A DNA stretch of 64,000 nucleotides, taken from positions 2,636 through 66,635 of the forward strand of contig NZ_ML137200.1 in the NCBI RefSeq assembly GCF_004011805.1, written 5' to 3'. The notes under the pieces are model-generated. The model saw nothing but the letters and a program-made list of their open reading frames with translations, was not told where the DNA came from and did not search any database. Positions 17,469 through 24,493 of this stretch are shown here, in pieces; the first letter of the stretch is position 1, and every line of letters starts with the position of its first letter. The translations under genes were made by a program, and so were the position numbers. This DNA is from Piscinibacter defluvii (GTDB lineage Bacteria > Pseudomonadota > Gammaproteobacteria > Burkholderiales > Burkholderiaceae_C).

Positions 17469-17824
17469 GGCATCTTGTGGCCGCCATGCCCTTGCGGCAT
17501 GGGCTTGGCCTTGGTGGCGGGTTGGGCGGGCGTTGCGGCGGGCGCCGACGCGGCGGGGTCGGGCTGCTGCGCCTCGCGGGCATAGACGCGCCAGCCACCG
17601 ATTCGCGCGGCGGTGTCGTTGGCCTCGCGCCAGGGGATGGCGTTGTCGTCCGCGGTGCGCCGGTAGCGGCTGAATGCCGACACATAGGCCACGGTGGGCA
17701 CACTCGCGCCGGGATCGAGCGGATCGGGTTTGGCAGCTGCGGGCGGCGGGGTCTGCGCGGCGGCAGCCCCAGCCACGACGCAGAGAGCGGCTGGCATCAG
17801 CCAGCGCAGGAGGGAAGCGACCAT
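17465..17824 (-). CDS. Small exported protein preceding TolC/multicopper oxidase, unknown function
   Basis: 119 residues, signal peptide 1-23 (ends GAAAAQ). The middle carries LDPGASVPTVAYVSAFSRY, DDNAIPWREANDTAARIGGW and VYAREAQ, a pattern that I recognise as recurring in the first gene of TolC/multicopper oxidase clusters, though it has no established function. The C-terminus is Ala/Pro-rich and ends in a His/Met group (GHGGHKMP) that could bind copper. It overlaps the TolC-like gene by four bases (ATGA). A periplasmic accessory to the oxidase/channel pair is a reasonable guess, not shown. Confidence 0.75.
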   Translation of the reverse strand: MVASLLRWLMPAALCVVAGAAAAQTPPPAAAKPDPLDPGASVPTVAYVSAFSRYRRTADDNAIPWREANDTAARIGGWRVYAREAQQPDPAASAPAATPAQPATKAKPMPQGHGGHKMP

Positions 17825-17923
17825 GATGTCCTCGTGTCGGAGTCAGCATCTCCCCGTCGGAACGACGAGGAGTGACCGGATCCGGTCGCCGAAGGCGTGC
17901 GAGGCACGCCGATCGGAGACCGG

Positions 17924-18364
17924 TTACACGAGGTAGGTGCGGGGTGGTCGGTCGGGGCCGTCGGACGCGAAGGCGTCGACGCTGACCATTTCTTCGGCGA
18001 AGACGGCCGGTGCCGCTGCGACTTGCGGGATGCGGGGCATCGCGCTGGGCAGTGCCGAGCCGGCGCAGCATGAAGCGCACGAACTGCACTTGTACTGGGC
18101 CAGCTTGGACATCTTGTCCGCCTTCACCGGGTCCTGGGCAGCCCTGGCGTGACCTGCCGAATCGGTGCCATTCGACGCATCGCTGTCGTGATGATGGGCG
18201 ACACCGGCATCATGGTCCGCATGCTGGTGCGCGGTCACCTGCGCCGCGGCCACCATACGCTCGTGGCTCGATGCGCAGTGCGCCATGGTCACGCCCGCCA
18301 TCCCCTGAACGGGAAGCGCGATGGCGACGAACCAGACGATCAGGAGCCGGAGCCAGACCTGCAT
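17924..18364 (-). CDS. Exported His/Cys-rich protein next to cueR, unknown function
   Basis: 146 residues from the ATG at 18364, which yields a good signal peptide (LRLLIVWFVAIALPVQGMAG). The mature part has AHCASSHER, an extended His/Asp region (HQHADHDAGVAHHHDSD), then YKCSSCASCCAGSA with four Cys in CxxCxxCC spacing, and a C-terminus ending in DRPPRTYLV. The Cys and His clusters look suited to metal binding. It lies 60 bases downstream of cueR on the same strand and 99 bases before the next gene, so it is probably expressed with cueR. I do not recognise a named family; the PP-x-hydrophobic tail resembles those of the other two small exported proteins in the island. Confidence 0.68.
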   Translation of the reverse strand: MQVWLRLLIVWFVAIALPVQGMAGVTMAHCASSHERMVAAAQVTAHQHADHDAGVAHHHDSDASNGTDSAGHARAAQDPVKADKMSKLAQYKCSSCASCCAGSALPSAMPRIPQVAAAPAVFAEEMVSVDAFASDGPDRPPRTYLV

Positions 18365-18424
18365 GGCGCGCACTCTAGCCGATCCAACCGACAAGCATCG
18401 CCGCACGCTGAGGCGCCACGTTGC

Positions 18425-18874
18425 TCATCGCTGCGCGAAGGCGTGCCTGGCCCGGGGCCTGGCCACTGCCGGCACGCTGGCCTGGCTGTGCTCTGCCAGG
18501 TTCTCCAGAATCGGACAGTCAGGCCGGTCGTCGCCCCTGCAGCAGTGCACCAGGTGTTCGAGCGTCGACTTCATGGCGAGGATCTCCTGGGCCTTCTGCT
18601 CCAGTTCGGCAATGTGCGCCTGCGCCATGGCCTTGACTTGCCGGCTGGGCCGGCGACGGTCCTGCCAGAGGCTCAGCAGGCCGCGGATCTCGTCGATCGA
18701 GAACCCGAGGTCCCTGGACCGCCGGATGAACTGCAGCGTGTGCACGTCCTTCTCGGTGTACTGCCGGTAGCCCGCTTCGGTGCGGGCGGCAGGCGGCAAC
18801 AGGTCCACGCTCTCGTAGTGCCGGATCATCTTGGCCGAGACACCCGAGGCGCTGGCGGCTTCACCGATGTTCAT
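18425..18874 (-). CDS. cueR: CueR-type copper-responsive MerR-family regulator
   Basis: 149 residues from the ATG at 18874, giving the family start MNIGEAASASGVSAKMIRHYE. Residues 1-70 are the winged-helix DNA-binding domain (GYRQYTEKDVHTLQFI), 80-110 the dimerisation helix, and the metal loop has Cys112 and Cys120 in CRGDDRPDC, exactly the CueR positions; residue 77 is Ser, as in Cu(I)-sensing members, not the Cys of Zn sensors. It would activate the promoters at 11808-11838, 18906-18936 and 18985-19015 when Cu(I), Ag(I) or Au(I) binds. It is divergent from copZ. A His/Arg tail of about 15 residues follows the metal loop. Confidence 0.92.
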   Translation of the reverse strand: MNIGEAASASGVSAKMIRHYESVDLLPPAARTEAGYRQYTEKDVHTLQFIRRSRDLGFSIDEIRGLLSLWQDRRRPSRQVKAMAQAHIAELEQKAQEILAMKSTLEHLVHCCRGDDRPDCPILENLAEHSQASVPAVARPRARHAFAQR

Positions 18875-18905
18875 GGCCGGACTCCTGTCATTGCGCGGAT
18901 CAGGC

Positions 18906-18936
18906 ATTCTCATCCTTCCCATGGTTGGAAGGTCAA
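18906..18936 (-). promoter_or_regulatory. CueR-type promoter upstream of cueR
   Basis: On the minus strand: -35 TTGACC (18931-18936), 19-base spacer TTCCAACCATGGGAAGGAT, -10 GAGAAT (18906-18911). The dyad CTTCCxxxxxxGGAAGG is almost the same as at the copA-group promoter. It suggests cueR is autoregulated together with the genes downstream of it. Confidence 0.75.
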
Positions 18937-18984
18937 GCATGCCCTCAGGAATCCGGTCCGCTCCCGTGGGCATGCGGTTCCCGC

Positions 18985-19015
18985 TTGACCTTCCAACGGT
19001 GGGAGGCTTGAAAGT
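18985..19015 (+). promoter_or_regulatory. CueR-type promoter upstream of copZ
   Basis: TTGACC at 18985-18990 is followed by the dyad-bearing spacer TTCCAACGGTGGGAGGCTT and a weak -10 near GAAAGT (19010-19015). The half-site CTTCCAAC matches the cueR-facing box 50 bases away. It reads toward copZ, 37 bases downstream. Confidence 0.65.
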
Positions 19016-19051
19016 CCCAGCGATCCCTCAACCAATTCCAAGGAACACCTC

Positions 19052-19315
19052 ATGCTCGCCTTTCAAGTCAACGACATGACCTGCGGTCACTGCGCCGGCG
19101 CCATCACCAAGGCAGTGAAGCACCTCGATCAGGCTGCGAAGGTCACGATCGACCTTGCCCAGCACCTGGTGACCGTCGAGCCGACCGCCGCTGATGGCGA
19201 GCAGATTCGCGACGCCATTGCCGGGGCCGGGTACACGCCGGAGCCGGTCGTGCGACCGGTTGCGGACCCCGCAGGCACCGCAACCACTCGCACCTGTTGC
19301 GGCTCGTGCCACTGA
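19052..19315 (+). CDS. copZ: CopZ-type cytosolic copper chaperone
   Basis: 87 residues from the ATG at 19052 (AAGGA seven bases upstream). Residues 1-66 form an HMA domain with the metal site MTCGHC (9-14) and the usual EQIRDAIAGAGYTPE end. The protein then has a short extension with extra cysteines, ending TCCGSCH, which is unusual for CopZ and could add a second metal site. It should bind Cu(I) in the cytoplasm and pass it to CopA or CueR. Since CopA here lacks an HMA domain, this may be the only HMA domain of the island. It is the only plus-strand gene in the right part of the island, transcribed divergently from cueR. Confidence 0.9.
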   Translation: MLAFQVNDMTCGHCAGAITKAVKHLDQAAKVTIDLAQHLVTVEPTAADGEQIRDAIAGAGYTPEPVVRPVADPAGTATTRTCCGSCH

Positions 19316-19605
19316 GTTCGCGTCGCCCTTGATGAAGGGCCGAGATGGCTGGTGATCGCCGCCAACTCGGTTACCCACAATTTAGTGCCGCCAAATGACG
19401 TCCTGATAAGAACACTTCTCAGGACAGTGCGGACGCGTTGGCCAGCCTCGCGGCGCGACTGCAGCACCGTTGCCGGACGAGTTGGCCCGATGCGATGCGT
19501 GCGAGAGGGCAAGCACAGCACGCTACGTATGCCGTCAGGGAGCGTGCGCCGAACTACGGCACAAATCCGTCACAACCGCCCGCAGCAGCCGTCCGATGCA
19601 TCCAA
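19316..19605. other. Gene-free stretch between copZ and the tRNA-Lys terminator
   Basis: No frame here has a convincing start, Shine-Dalgarno or recognisable protein motif. Base composition is less GC-rich than in neighbouring genes in the middle (for example CCCACAATTTAGTGCC). Its position between the copper island and the tRNA genes makes it the natural place for an island junction, but I see no integrase, direct repeat or insertion-sequence end. Confidence 0.5.
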
Positions 19606-19636
19606 GAAAAAAGGACTTAGCTCGCGCTAAGTCCTT
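19606..19636 (-). terminator. Rho-independent terminator after the tRNA-Lys genes
   Basis: An 11-base-pair stem AAGGACTTAGC / GCTAAGTCCTT with a four-base loop (19611-19636) is followed on the minus strand by six T residues (19607-19612 overlap). It lies 20 bases after the 3' end of tRNA-Lys(CTT). On the plus strand the hairpin is followed by TGTTTTC, so it may also stop transcription from copZ. Confidence 0.9.
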
Positions 19637-19655
19637 GTTTTCTAACCAAGAATTT

Positions 19656-19731
19656 TGGTGGGCCCTGTAGGATTCGAACCTACGACCAACGGATTAAGAG
19701 TCCGCTGCTCTACCAACTGAGCTAAGAGCCC
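19656..19731 (-). tRNA. tRNA-Lys (anticodon CTT)
   Basis: A 76-base cloverleaf: GGGCTCT acceptor pairing with the 3' AGGGCCC, D-arm TAGCTCAGTTGGTAGAG, anticodon loop ACTCTTAATCC with CTT, T-arm GTAGGTTCGAATCCTAC, and an encoded CCA end. It is the second of two lysine tRNAs on the minus strand, 28 bases after the TTT gene, and is followed by a strong terminator. Confidence 0.97.
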
Positions 19732-19759
19732 GTGTTCGTGTCGCTGCCGGGGCGAGCCT

Positions 19760-19835
19760 TGGTGGGTCGTGCAGGATTCGAACCTGCGACCAACGGATTA
19801 AAAGTCCGCTGCTCTACCGACTGAGCTAACGACCC
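19760..19835 (-). tRNA. tRNA-Lys (anticodon TTT)
   Basis: A 76-base cloverleaf beginning GGGTCGTTAGCTCAG, with anticodon loop ACTTTTAATCC (TTT), T-arm GCAGGTTCGAATCCTGC and encoded CCA. The body is nearly identical to the adjacent CTT isoacceptor, differing mainly in the acceptor stem and the wobble base, so the pair looks like a tandem duplication. It is the first gene after a TATAAT box. Confidence 0.97.
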
Positions 19836-19848
19836 GGAAAAGCCTACG

Positions 19849-19854
19849 ATTATA
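19849..19854 (-). promoter_or_regulatory. -10 box for the tRNA-Lys pair
   Basis: A perfect TATAAT lies 13 bases before the mature 5' end of tRNA-Lys(TTT), inside a locally AT-rich patch. The -35 region would fall in the last codons of tcdA and is poorly conserved. Confidence 0.65.
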
Positions 19855-19870
19855 TCGGCTCACCGCGCCG

Positions 19871-20644
19871 TCAGCCCTCGCTGGCGACAAGCGCGCATTC
19901 TAGCGCAAGCTGCGCGGCCACCAGACCGACCGTGGCGGTGACCGTCACCGTCGAGCCGTAGCCGTGACAGCTCAGGTTGCCTTCCACGTCGCAGGCCTCC
20001 CCGGGACGCTGCACCGTCTCGCGCGAGAACACGCAGCGCAGGCCGATGGTCCCGCGCCGCGCGGCGCCGTGGCGCTGGCGCAGGCGCTGGCGCAGCGCGG
20101 CGAGCAGCGGGTCGTGCGTGACCTCGGCGAGGTCGGCCACCTGCACGGCCTGAGGCTGGCGCTTGCCGCCCGCCGCACCGGCGATCACGAGCGGGCGGCC
20201 CTGCGCCAGCGCCCAGGCCGCGAGTGCTACCTTGGCGCGCAGCTGGTCGCAGGCGTCGATCACCACGTCCACCGGCGCCGGCAGCAACACGGGCCAGTTG
20301 CCCTCGTCGACGAATTCCTCCACCGCGTGCACGGTGCAGCCGGGGTGGATGTCGAGCAGGCGCTCGCGCAAGACCTGCACCTTGGCCGCGCCGAGCGTCG
20401 AACCGAGCGCCTGCACCTGGCGGTTGACGTTGGACTCGGCCACGTGGTCGAGGTCGAGCAGGGTCAGTTCCGCCACGCCGCTGCGCGCCAACGCTTCGGC
20501 CGCCCAGGAACCCACGCCGCCCACGCCGACCACCGCGACGCGCGCCCGCCGCAACCGCTCGTAGGCGCTATCGCCGTAGAGGCGCCGCAGGCCGCCGAAG
20601 CGCCGTTCGAGGTCGGCCTCGGCGCTCGCCCCGGACGCCGTCAT
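19871..20644 (-). CDS. tcdA: tRNA threonylcarbamoyladenosine dehydratase (TcdA/CsdL)
   Basis: 257 residues from the ATG at 20644, overlapping the upstream stop (ATGA). TcdA uses ATP to cyclise t6A at position 37 of tRNAs reading ANN codons into ct6A. The ThiF/E1-like fold is shown by ERLRRARVAVVGVGGVGSWAAE (nucleotide loop GVGGVG at 40-45), the Asp-rich LLDLDHVAESNVNRQ near 75-90, and VDVVIDACDQLRAK. The RRFGGLRRLYG start and the FSRE ... GSTVTVTATVG end are characteristic of TcdA rather than MoeB or ThiF, and the zinc-binding CxxC pairs of MoeB are absent. It is immediately upstream of the tRNA-Lys genes on the same strand, whose products are expected substrates. Confidence 0.9.
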   Translation of the reverse strand: MTASGASAEADLERRFGGLRRLYGDSAYERLRRARVAVVGVGGVGSWAAEALARSGVAELTLLDLDHVAESNVNRQVQALGSTLGAAKVQVLRERLLDIHPGCTVHAVEEFVDEGNWPVLLPAPVDVVIDACDQLRAKVALAAWALAQGRPLVIAGAAGGKRQPQAVQVADLAEVTHDPLLAALRQRLRQRHGAARRGTIGLRCVFSRETVQRPGEACDVEGNLSCHGYGSTVTVTATVGLVAAQLALECALVASEG

Positions 20645-21756
20645 GCCTGCCGCTCGAGTCGCCAGACCTGCCAGCGCAGCGCGGCGAAGGCCCCGCCCAG
20701 GATGCCGGCCACGGCCACGAAGCTGCTCAGGCTCAGCGTCGACACGCCCGACAGGCCCTGGCCGATCGTGCAGCCCATCGCGGTGACGCCGCCCACGCCC
20801 ATCAGCACGGCGCCGATCAGGTGCAGCGCTGTGTCCTCGGCGTCGCGGAAGCCTTCCCAGCGGAAGCTGCGCGTGGCCAGCGCGTGCGCGGCCGAGCCGA
20901 CGATCACGCCGACCGTCGTGACGACCGCGATCGTCAGCACCTTGCTCTTGTCGGAGAAGAAGATCAGCCAGTCTATCGTGTAGGCGATCGGTGCGACGAA
21001 GGTGAGCGACTCCATGCGCTGCGAGTTGGTCGCGACGAAGGCCTCCTGCAGCGTGTTCGGGTCCTCGGCCAGGTGGCCGAGGCGGCCGGAGACCCACCAC
21101 ATCGCCGCGACCACCGCGCCGATGCCGAGCCCGCCGAGCAGGTTGTCGGCCGTGCGGGCGCTGCGTGCCGCGAAGGCCCAGGCCAGCAGCAGCAGCCCGA
21201 GCCCGCCGCCGACCACCGCCGCGAGCGTGCCGCGCGCCGCGCCGGTGGCGGCCGCGAGCAGCGAGGGCAGGTCCTGCCCCGCGGGCAGCTCGAACGCGAC
21301 GCGGTCGACCGTCGCGACGCGCCACACCGCGGTCAGCCCGCGCAGCGTCGCGAACGCGGCCAGCCCGAGCACGACGAACACCACCAGCGACTTGAGGTTG
21401 CCGCCGCCGATGCGCACCAGCGTCTTGCTGCCGCAGCCCGAGGCCAGCACCATGCCGAAGCCGAACAGCGCACCGCCGGTCAACGCCGAGAGCCAGATCA
21501 CGCGCGGCCCGGCGTAGATGCTCTTGCCGGCCTCGATCCAGCCAAGGGCGACCATGCCGTTGAAGCCGAGCATGGCCACGCCGATCGCCGCGACCCACAT
21601 GCGCATGCGGGTCCAGTCGCCCATCGTGACGATGTCCGACACCGCTCCCATGGTGCAGAAATGGGTGCGCTGCGCGATCGCGCCGAACACCACCGCCAGG
21701 GCGAAGGCGGCCCACAGCACCAGGCGGCTCAACGCCGCGACATCGACCTCTTGCAT
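20641..21756 (-). CDS. tsuA: YeeE/YedE family transporter (TsuA-type thiosulfate uptake)
   Basis: 371 residues, about nine or ten membrane helices. TsuA proteins import thiosulfate by passing it between conserved cysteines in an hourglass-shaped channel; these are visible here as RTHFCTMGAVSD (Cys34), VLASGCGSKTLVRIGGGNLK (Cys108) and VTAMGCTIGQGLSG near residue 330. The length and the three motifs match the long, fused YeeE/YedE form. It overlaps tcdA by four bases. Thiosulfate as substrate is inferred from the family; related proteins may move other sulfur compounds or selenium. No sulfur-relay partner (TusA-like) is adjacent. Confidence 0.85.
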   Translation of the reverse strand: MQEVDVAALSRLVLWAAFALAVVFGAIAQRTHFCTMGAVSDIVTMGDWTRMRMWVAAIGVAMLGFNGMVALGWIEAGKSIYAGPRVIWLSALTGGALFGFGMVLASGCGSKTLVRIGGGNLKSLVVFVVLGLAAFATLRGLTAVWRVATVDRVAFELPAGQDLPSLLAAATGAARGTLAAVVGGGLGLLLLAWAFAARSARTADNLLGGLGIGAVVAAMWWVSGRLGHLAEDPNTLQEAFVATNSQRMESLTFVAPIAYTIDWLIFFSDKSKVLTIAVVTTVGVIVGSAAHALATRSFRWEGFRDAEDTALHLIGAVLMGVGGVTAMGCTIGQGLSGVSTLSLSSFVAVAGILGGAFAALRWQVWRLERQA

Positions 21757-21777
21757 GAGGTCGATTCTATGCAGCGC

Positions 21778-22557
21778 CTACTTCAGGGCCGCGAGCCGCT
21801 CGCGTCCGGCCTGGGCGGCCTCGGACTTGGGATACTGCTGCACCAGCTCGCCGATCGTGCGGCGCGCGCCCTTGGCATCCTTCAGTTCGATCTGGCAGTT
21901 CGCGATGGCCAGCAGCGCCTCGGGGGCCTTGGGGTGGTCCGGGCTGCTGGCCACCAGCGAGCGGAACGAGGCGATCGCCTCCTTGTACTCGCGCCGGCCG
22001 TACTGCGCGTTGCCGAGCCAGAAGGTGGCCGAGGGCACGTAGCCGCTGGCCGGGAAGCGGCGCAGGAAGCTCGCCAGCGCCGGCGCGGCCGCGTTGAAGT
22101 CGCTCTTGCGGATCAGACCGAAGGCATCGTCGTACAGCCGCTTCTCCTCCGGGTCGGCGAGGAACTCGCGGTCGTCGAGGCTGACCTTGACCGGTTCGAG
22201 CTTGCGGATGCGCTCGTCGATGCCGGTGGTCACGTCCTTCTGCTTGCGCTGCAGCTCGGCCACGTCGCGCGTGAGCTGCTCGTTCTCGCCGCGCATGCGC
22301 GCCATGTCGCCGCGCAGGCCCTCGATCTGGTTGTTCAGGTCGAGCAGGCTGCGGCGCAGCTGCTCGAGCTGGTCGGCCATCTTCTGGTTCAGCTCGGCCT
22401 GCTTGGCGCGGTGGGCCTCGTTGCTCGCCTCGAGCTTGGCGCGCAGGTCCAGGATGGCCTTGCGCGCCTCGTCGTCGTCGAAGATGCCGGCGTGCGCCGG
22501 CACCCAGAGGGTGGCAGCCAGGCCGATTGCGGCGAGTGCACGCGGCATCTGCGACAT
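21778..22557 (-). CDS. cpoB: CpoB (YbgF), Tol-Pal associated cell-division coordinator
   Basis: 259 residues from the ATG at 22557; a GTG one codon earlier is too close to the GAGGAG site (3 bases versus 6). Signal peptide about 1-23 (ends WVPAHAGIFDDDEAR, the conserved CpoB mature start). Residues 30-110 are a trimerising coiled coil, followed by a disordered linker and a TPR domain from about 140 (EKRLYDDAFGLIRKSDFNAA, AFWLGNAQYGRREYKEAI, ALLAIANCQIELKDAKGARR). CpoB links peptidoglycan synthase activity with outer-membrane constriction through Tol-Pal. It follows pal by 10 bases. Confidence 0.92.
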   Translation of the reverse strand: MSQMPRALAAIGLAATLWVPAHAGIFDDDEARKAILDLRAKLEASNEAHRAKQAELNQKMADQLEQLRRSLLDLNNQIEGLRGDMARMRGENEQLTRDVAELQRKQKDVTTGIDERIRKLEPVKVSLDDREFLADPEEKRLYDDAFGLIRKSDFNAAAPALASFLRRFPASGYVPSATFWLGNAQYGRREYKEAIASFRSLVASSPDHPKAPEALLAIANCQIELKDAKGARRTIGELVQQYPKSEAAQAGRERLAALK

Positions 22558-22567
22558 CACGCGCTCC

Positions 22568-23110
22568 TCAACGATAGACCAGCTCGGCGCGGCGGTTCTT
22601 CGCCCAGGCCGCCTCGTCGTGGCCGTTCTCCGCCGGGCGCTCCTCGCCGTAGCTGACCGCCTCGACCTGCGTGTTCTGCGCGCCCAGCAGCGCGAGCGAC
22701 CTGGCCACCGCCTCGGCGCGGCGCTGGCCGAGCGCGAGGTTGTACTCGCGGCTGCCGCGCTCGTCGGTGTGGCCCTCGATCGAGACCTTCTTCTTGCGGT
22801 CGGCCGTCAGCACCTTGGCGTTGGCTTCCACCGTGCCGCGGAACTCGTCCTTGACGACGTAGCTGTCGAAGTCGAAGTAGACCAGGCGCGGCAGGTTGGT
22901 CAGCGCGGTGCTGTCGGTCTTGGCCACGTCGACCGGCGTGACGCGGCTCTGCGCGCCGGCGCCGCTTCCCGGCGCGACGGCGCCGCCGGTGCGGGTCTCG
23001 ACCGGCGCGGGGGTCTCGGTCAGCGGCGTGCTCGAGCAGCCGGCCAGCACGAGCGCGGCCAGCGCCACGAGGGCGGCGGGGGTGGAACGCAGGGAGGTGG
23101 GGGCTTTCAT
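22568..23110 (-). CDS. pal: Peptidoglycan-associated lipoprotein Pal
   Basis: 180 residues. Lipobox LAGC (Cys about 25) marks an outer-membrane lipoprotein, and the C-terminal 110 residues are an OmpA-like peptidoglycan-binding domain with VYFDFDSYVVKDEF, VSIEGHTDERGSREYNLALG (diaminopimelate-binding Asp/Arg) and VEAVSYGEERP. It joins the outer membrane to peptidoglycan and works with TolB in envelope constriction. The Thr/Pro/Ala/Gly-rich linker (about 28-65) is somewhat long. It lies 64 bases after tolB and 10 before cpoB. Confidence 0.95.
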   Translation of the reverse strand: MKAPTSLRSTPAALVALAALVLAGCSSTPLTETPAPVETRTGGAVAPGSGAGAQSRVTPVDVAKTDSTALTNLPRLVYFDFDSYVVKDEFRGTVEANAKVLTADRKKKVSIEGHTDERGSREYNLALGQRRAEAVARSLALLGAQNTQVEAVSYGEERPAENGHDEAAWAKNRRAELVYR

Positions 23111-23174
23111 CGGTGGGCTCCTCTTCGGGTCGGTGGGGAAATCGTGGATCGTTGCGGGACCGTGCGGGCCCGCC

Positions 23175-24446
23175 TCAGCGGCCGTACGGGCCCCAGGCGG
23201 GCTCGCGCACGTCGGCGGTGGTGGATACCAGCCGCGCCTTGATGCGGCCGTCCAGGGTGGTCGTCATCAGCACGTCGCGGCCGTCGGCACGGGTGGCATA
23301 GATGATCAGCTTGCCGTTGGGCGCGAAGCTCGGGCTCTCGTCGTCGACCGTGTCGGTCAGCGCAACGGGCTGGGCTCCGGGCGAAAGATCGAGAGTATGC
23401 AGCCGGAACACGTTGCCCGAGCGCGAGATGTAAGCAAGCGTGCGACCGTCCGGGCTGATCGCCGGGCTGACGTTGTAGCTGCCGACGAAGGTGATGCGCT
23501 CCGGGTTGCCGCCGCCCGCGCCGACGCGGTAGATCTGCGGGCCGCCGCTGCGGTCGCTGATGAAGTAGATGGTCTTGCCGTCGGCGCTGAACACCGGCTC
23601 GGTGTCGATCGACGAGCTGCTGGTCAGGCGCCGCACGTTGCCGCCGTTGCGGTCCATCAGGAACAGCTGCGAGCCGCCCTCGCGCGAGAGCGTGGCCACC
23701 ATCGTGCTGCCGTCGGGCGCCCAGGCCGGCGCGCTGTTGCTGCCGCGGAAGTTGGCCACCACGCGGCGCTTGCCGGTGGCGACCTCCTGCGCGTAGATCA
23801 CCGCCTTCTGGTTCTCGAAGGACACGTAGGCCAGCTCCAGCCCGTTGGGCGACCAGCTCGGCGAGATGATCGGCTCGGGGCTGTTCAGCGCCACCTGGCC
23901 ACCCTCGCCGTCGGCATCGGCCACGCGCAGCGTGTAGCGCCCGCCGCCCTTGGTGACGTAGGCGATGCGGGTGGAGAACACGCCGCGGTCGCCGGTCAGC
24001 TTCTCGTAGATGATGTCGGCGATGCGGTGCGCGGCCAGGCGCAGGTCGGCCGGGTCGACGGCGCTGGCCTGGCCGCCCAGGTCGCTGCCCTTGACCACGT
24101 CCCACAGCTTGAAGCGCACGTCGTAGCGGCCGTCGGCCAGCTTGAGCATCGAGCCGGCGGCCAGCGCGTCGACGTTCTTCGCGCGCCAGTCGCTCATCAC
24201 CGGCCGGCTGGTCTCGTCGAGCGCGGTGCCGTTGCCGTCGATCGGGCGGAAGTAGCCGCTGCGCTCCAGGTCGGCGCGCACGATCGCGGCCACCGGCTGC
24301 GGGGCCTTCTCCTCGTCGCGGAAGCGCGTGACGGCGATGGGCAGCTGCGTGGCACCGACGCCGGAGATCTCGACGCGGAACTGCGCCAGCGCCGCTGCGC
24401 CCGGCAGGCCCAGGCCGGCGGCGATCAATGTTCTTCTGTTCAGCAT
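23175..24446 (-). CDS. tolB: Tol-Pal system protein TolB
   Basis: 423 residues from the ATG at 24446. The signal peptide (MLNRRTLIAAGLGLPGAAAL) carries a pair of arginines directly before the hydrophobic core, reminiscent of a TAT signal though without the full consensus. Residues 25-160 are the TolB N-terminal domain (FRVEISGVGATQLPIAV ... FKLWDVVKGSDLGGQA), and about 170-420 form the six-bladed propeller with repeated PxWSPxG-like blades (ISPSWSPNGLELAY, APAWAPDGSTMVA, AISPDGRTLAYIS). TolB binds Pal and colicins in the periplasm. Normally tolQRA lies directly upstream; here the upstream neighbour is a glycosyltransferase. Confidence 0.94.
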   Translation of the reverse strand: MLNRRTLIAAGLGLPGAAALAQFRVEISGVGATQLPIAVTRFRDEEKAPQPVAAIVRADLERSGYFRPIDGNGTALDETSRPVMSDWRAKNVDALAAGSMLKLADGRYDVRFKLWDVVKGSDLGGQASAVDPADLRLAAHRIADIIYEKLTGDRGVFSTRIAYVTKGGGRYTLRVADADGEGGQVALNSPEPIISPSWSPNGLELAYVSFENQKAVIYAQEVATGKRRVVANFRGSNSAPAWAPDGSTMVATLSREGGSQLFLMDRNGGNVRRLTSSSSIDTEPVFSADGKTIYFISDRSGGPQIYRVGAGGGNPERITFVGSYNVSPAISPDGRTLAYISRSGNVFRLHTLDLSPGAQPVALTDTVDDESPSFAPNGKLIIYATRADGRDVLMTTTLDGRIKARLVSTTADVREPAWGPYGR

Positions 24447-24493
24447 GGTGGTGGAGGCTGATCCGTTTTGCGGCAATCAGTTCAATCGTCGGT

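Noticed and set aside
19352-19630. A 92-codon plus-strand frame in the gap before the tRNA genes
   Set aside because: No Shine-Dalgarno or recognisable motif, and its end runs through the terminator stem, which is inconsistent with a real coding gene.
19316-19656. Integrase/transposase remnant beside the tRNA genes
   Set aside because: I looked for transposase or integrase motifs and inverted repeats on both strands and saw none, so only the gap itself is reported.
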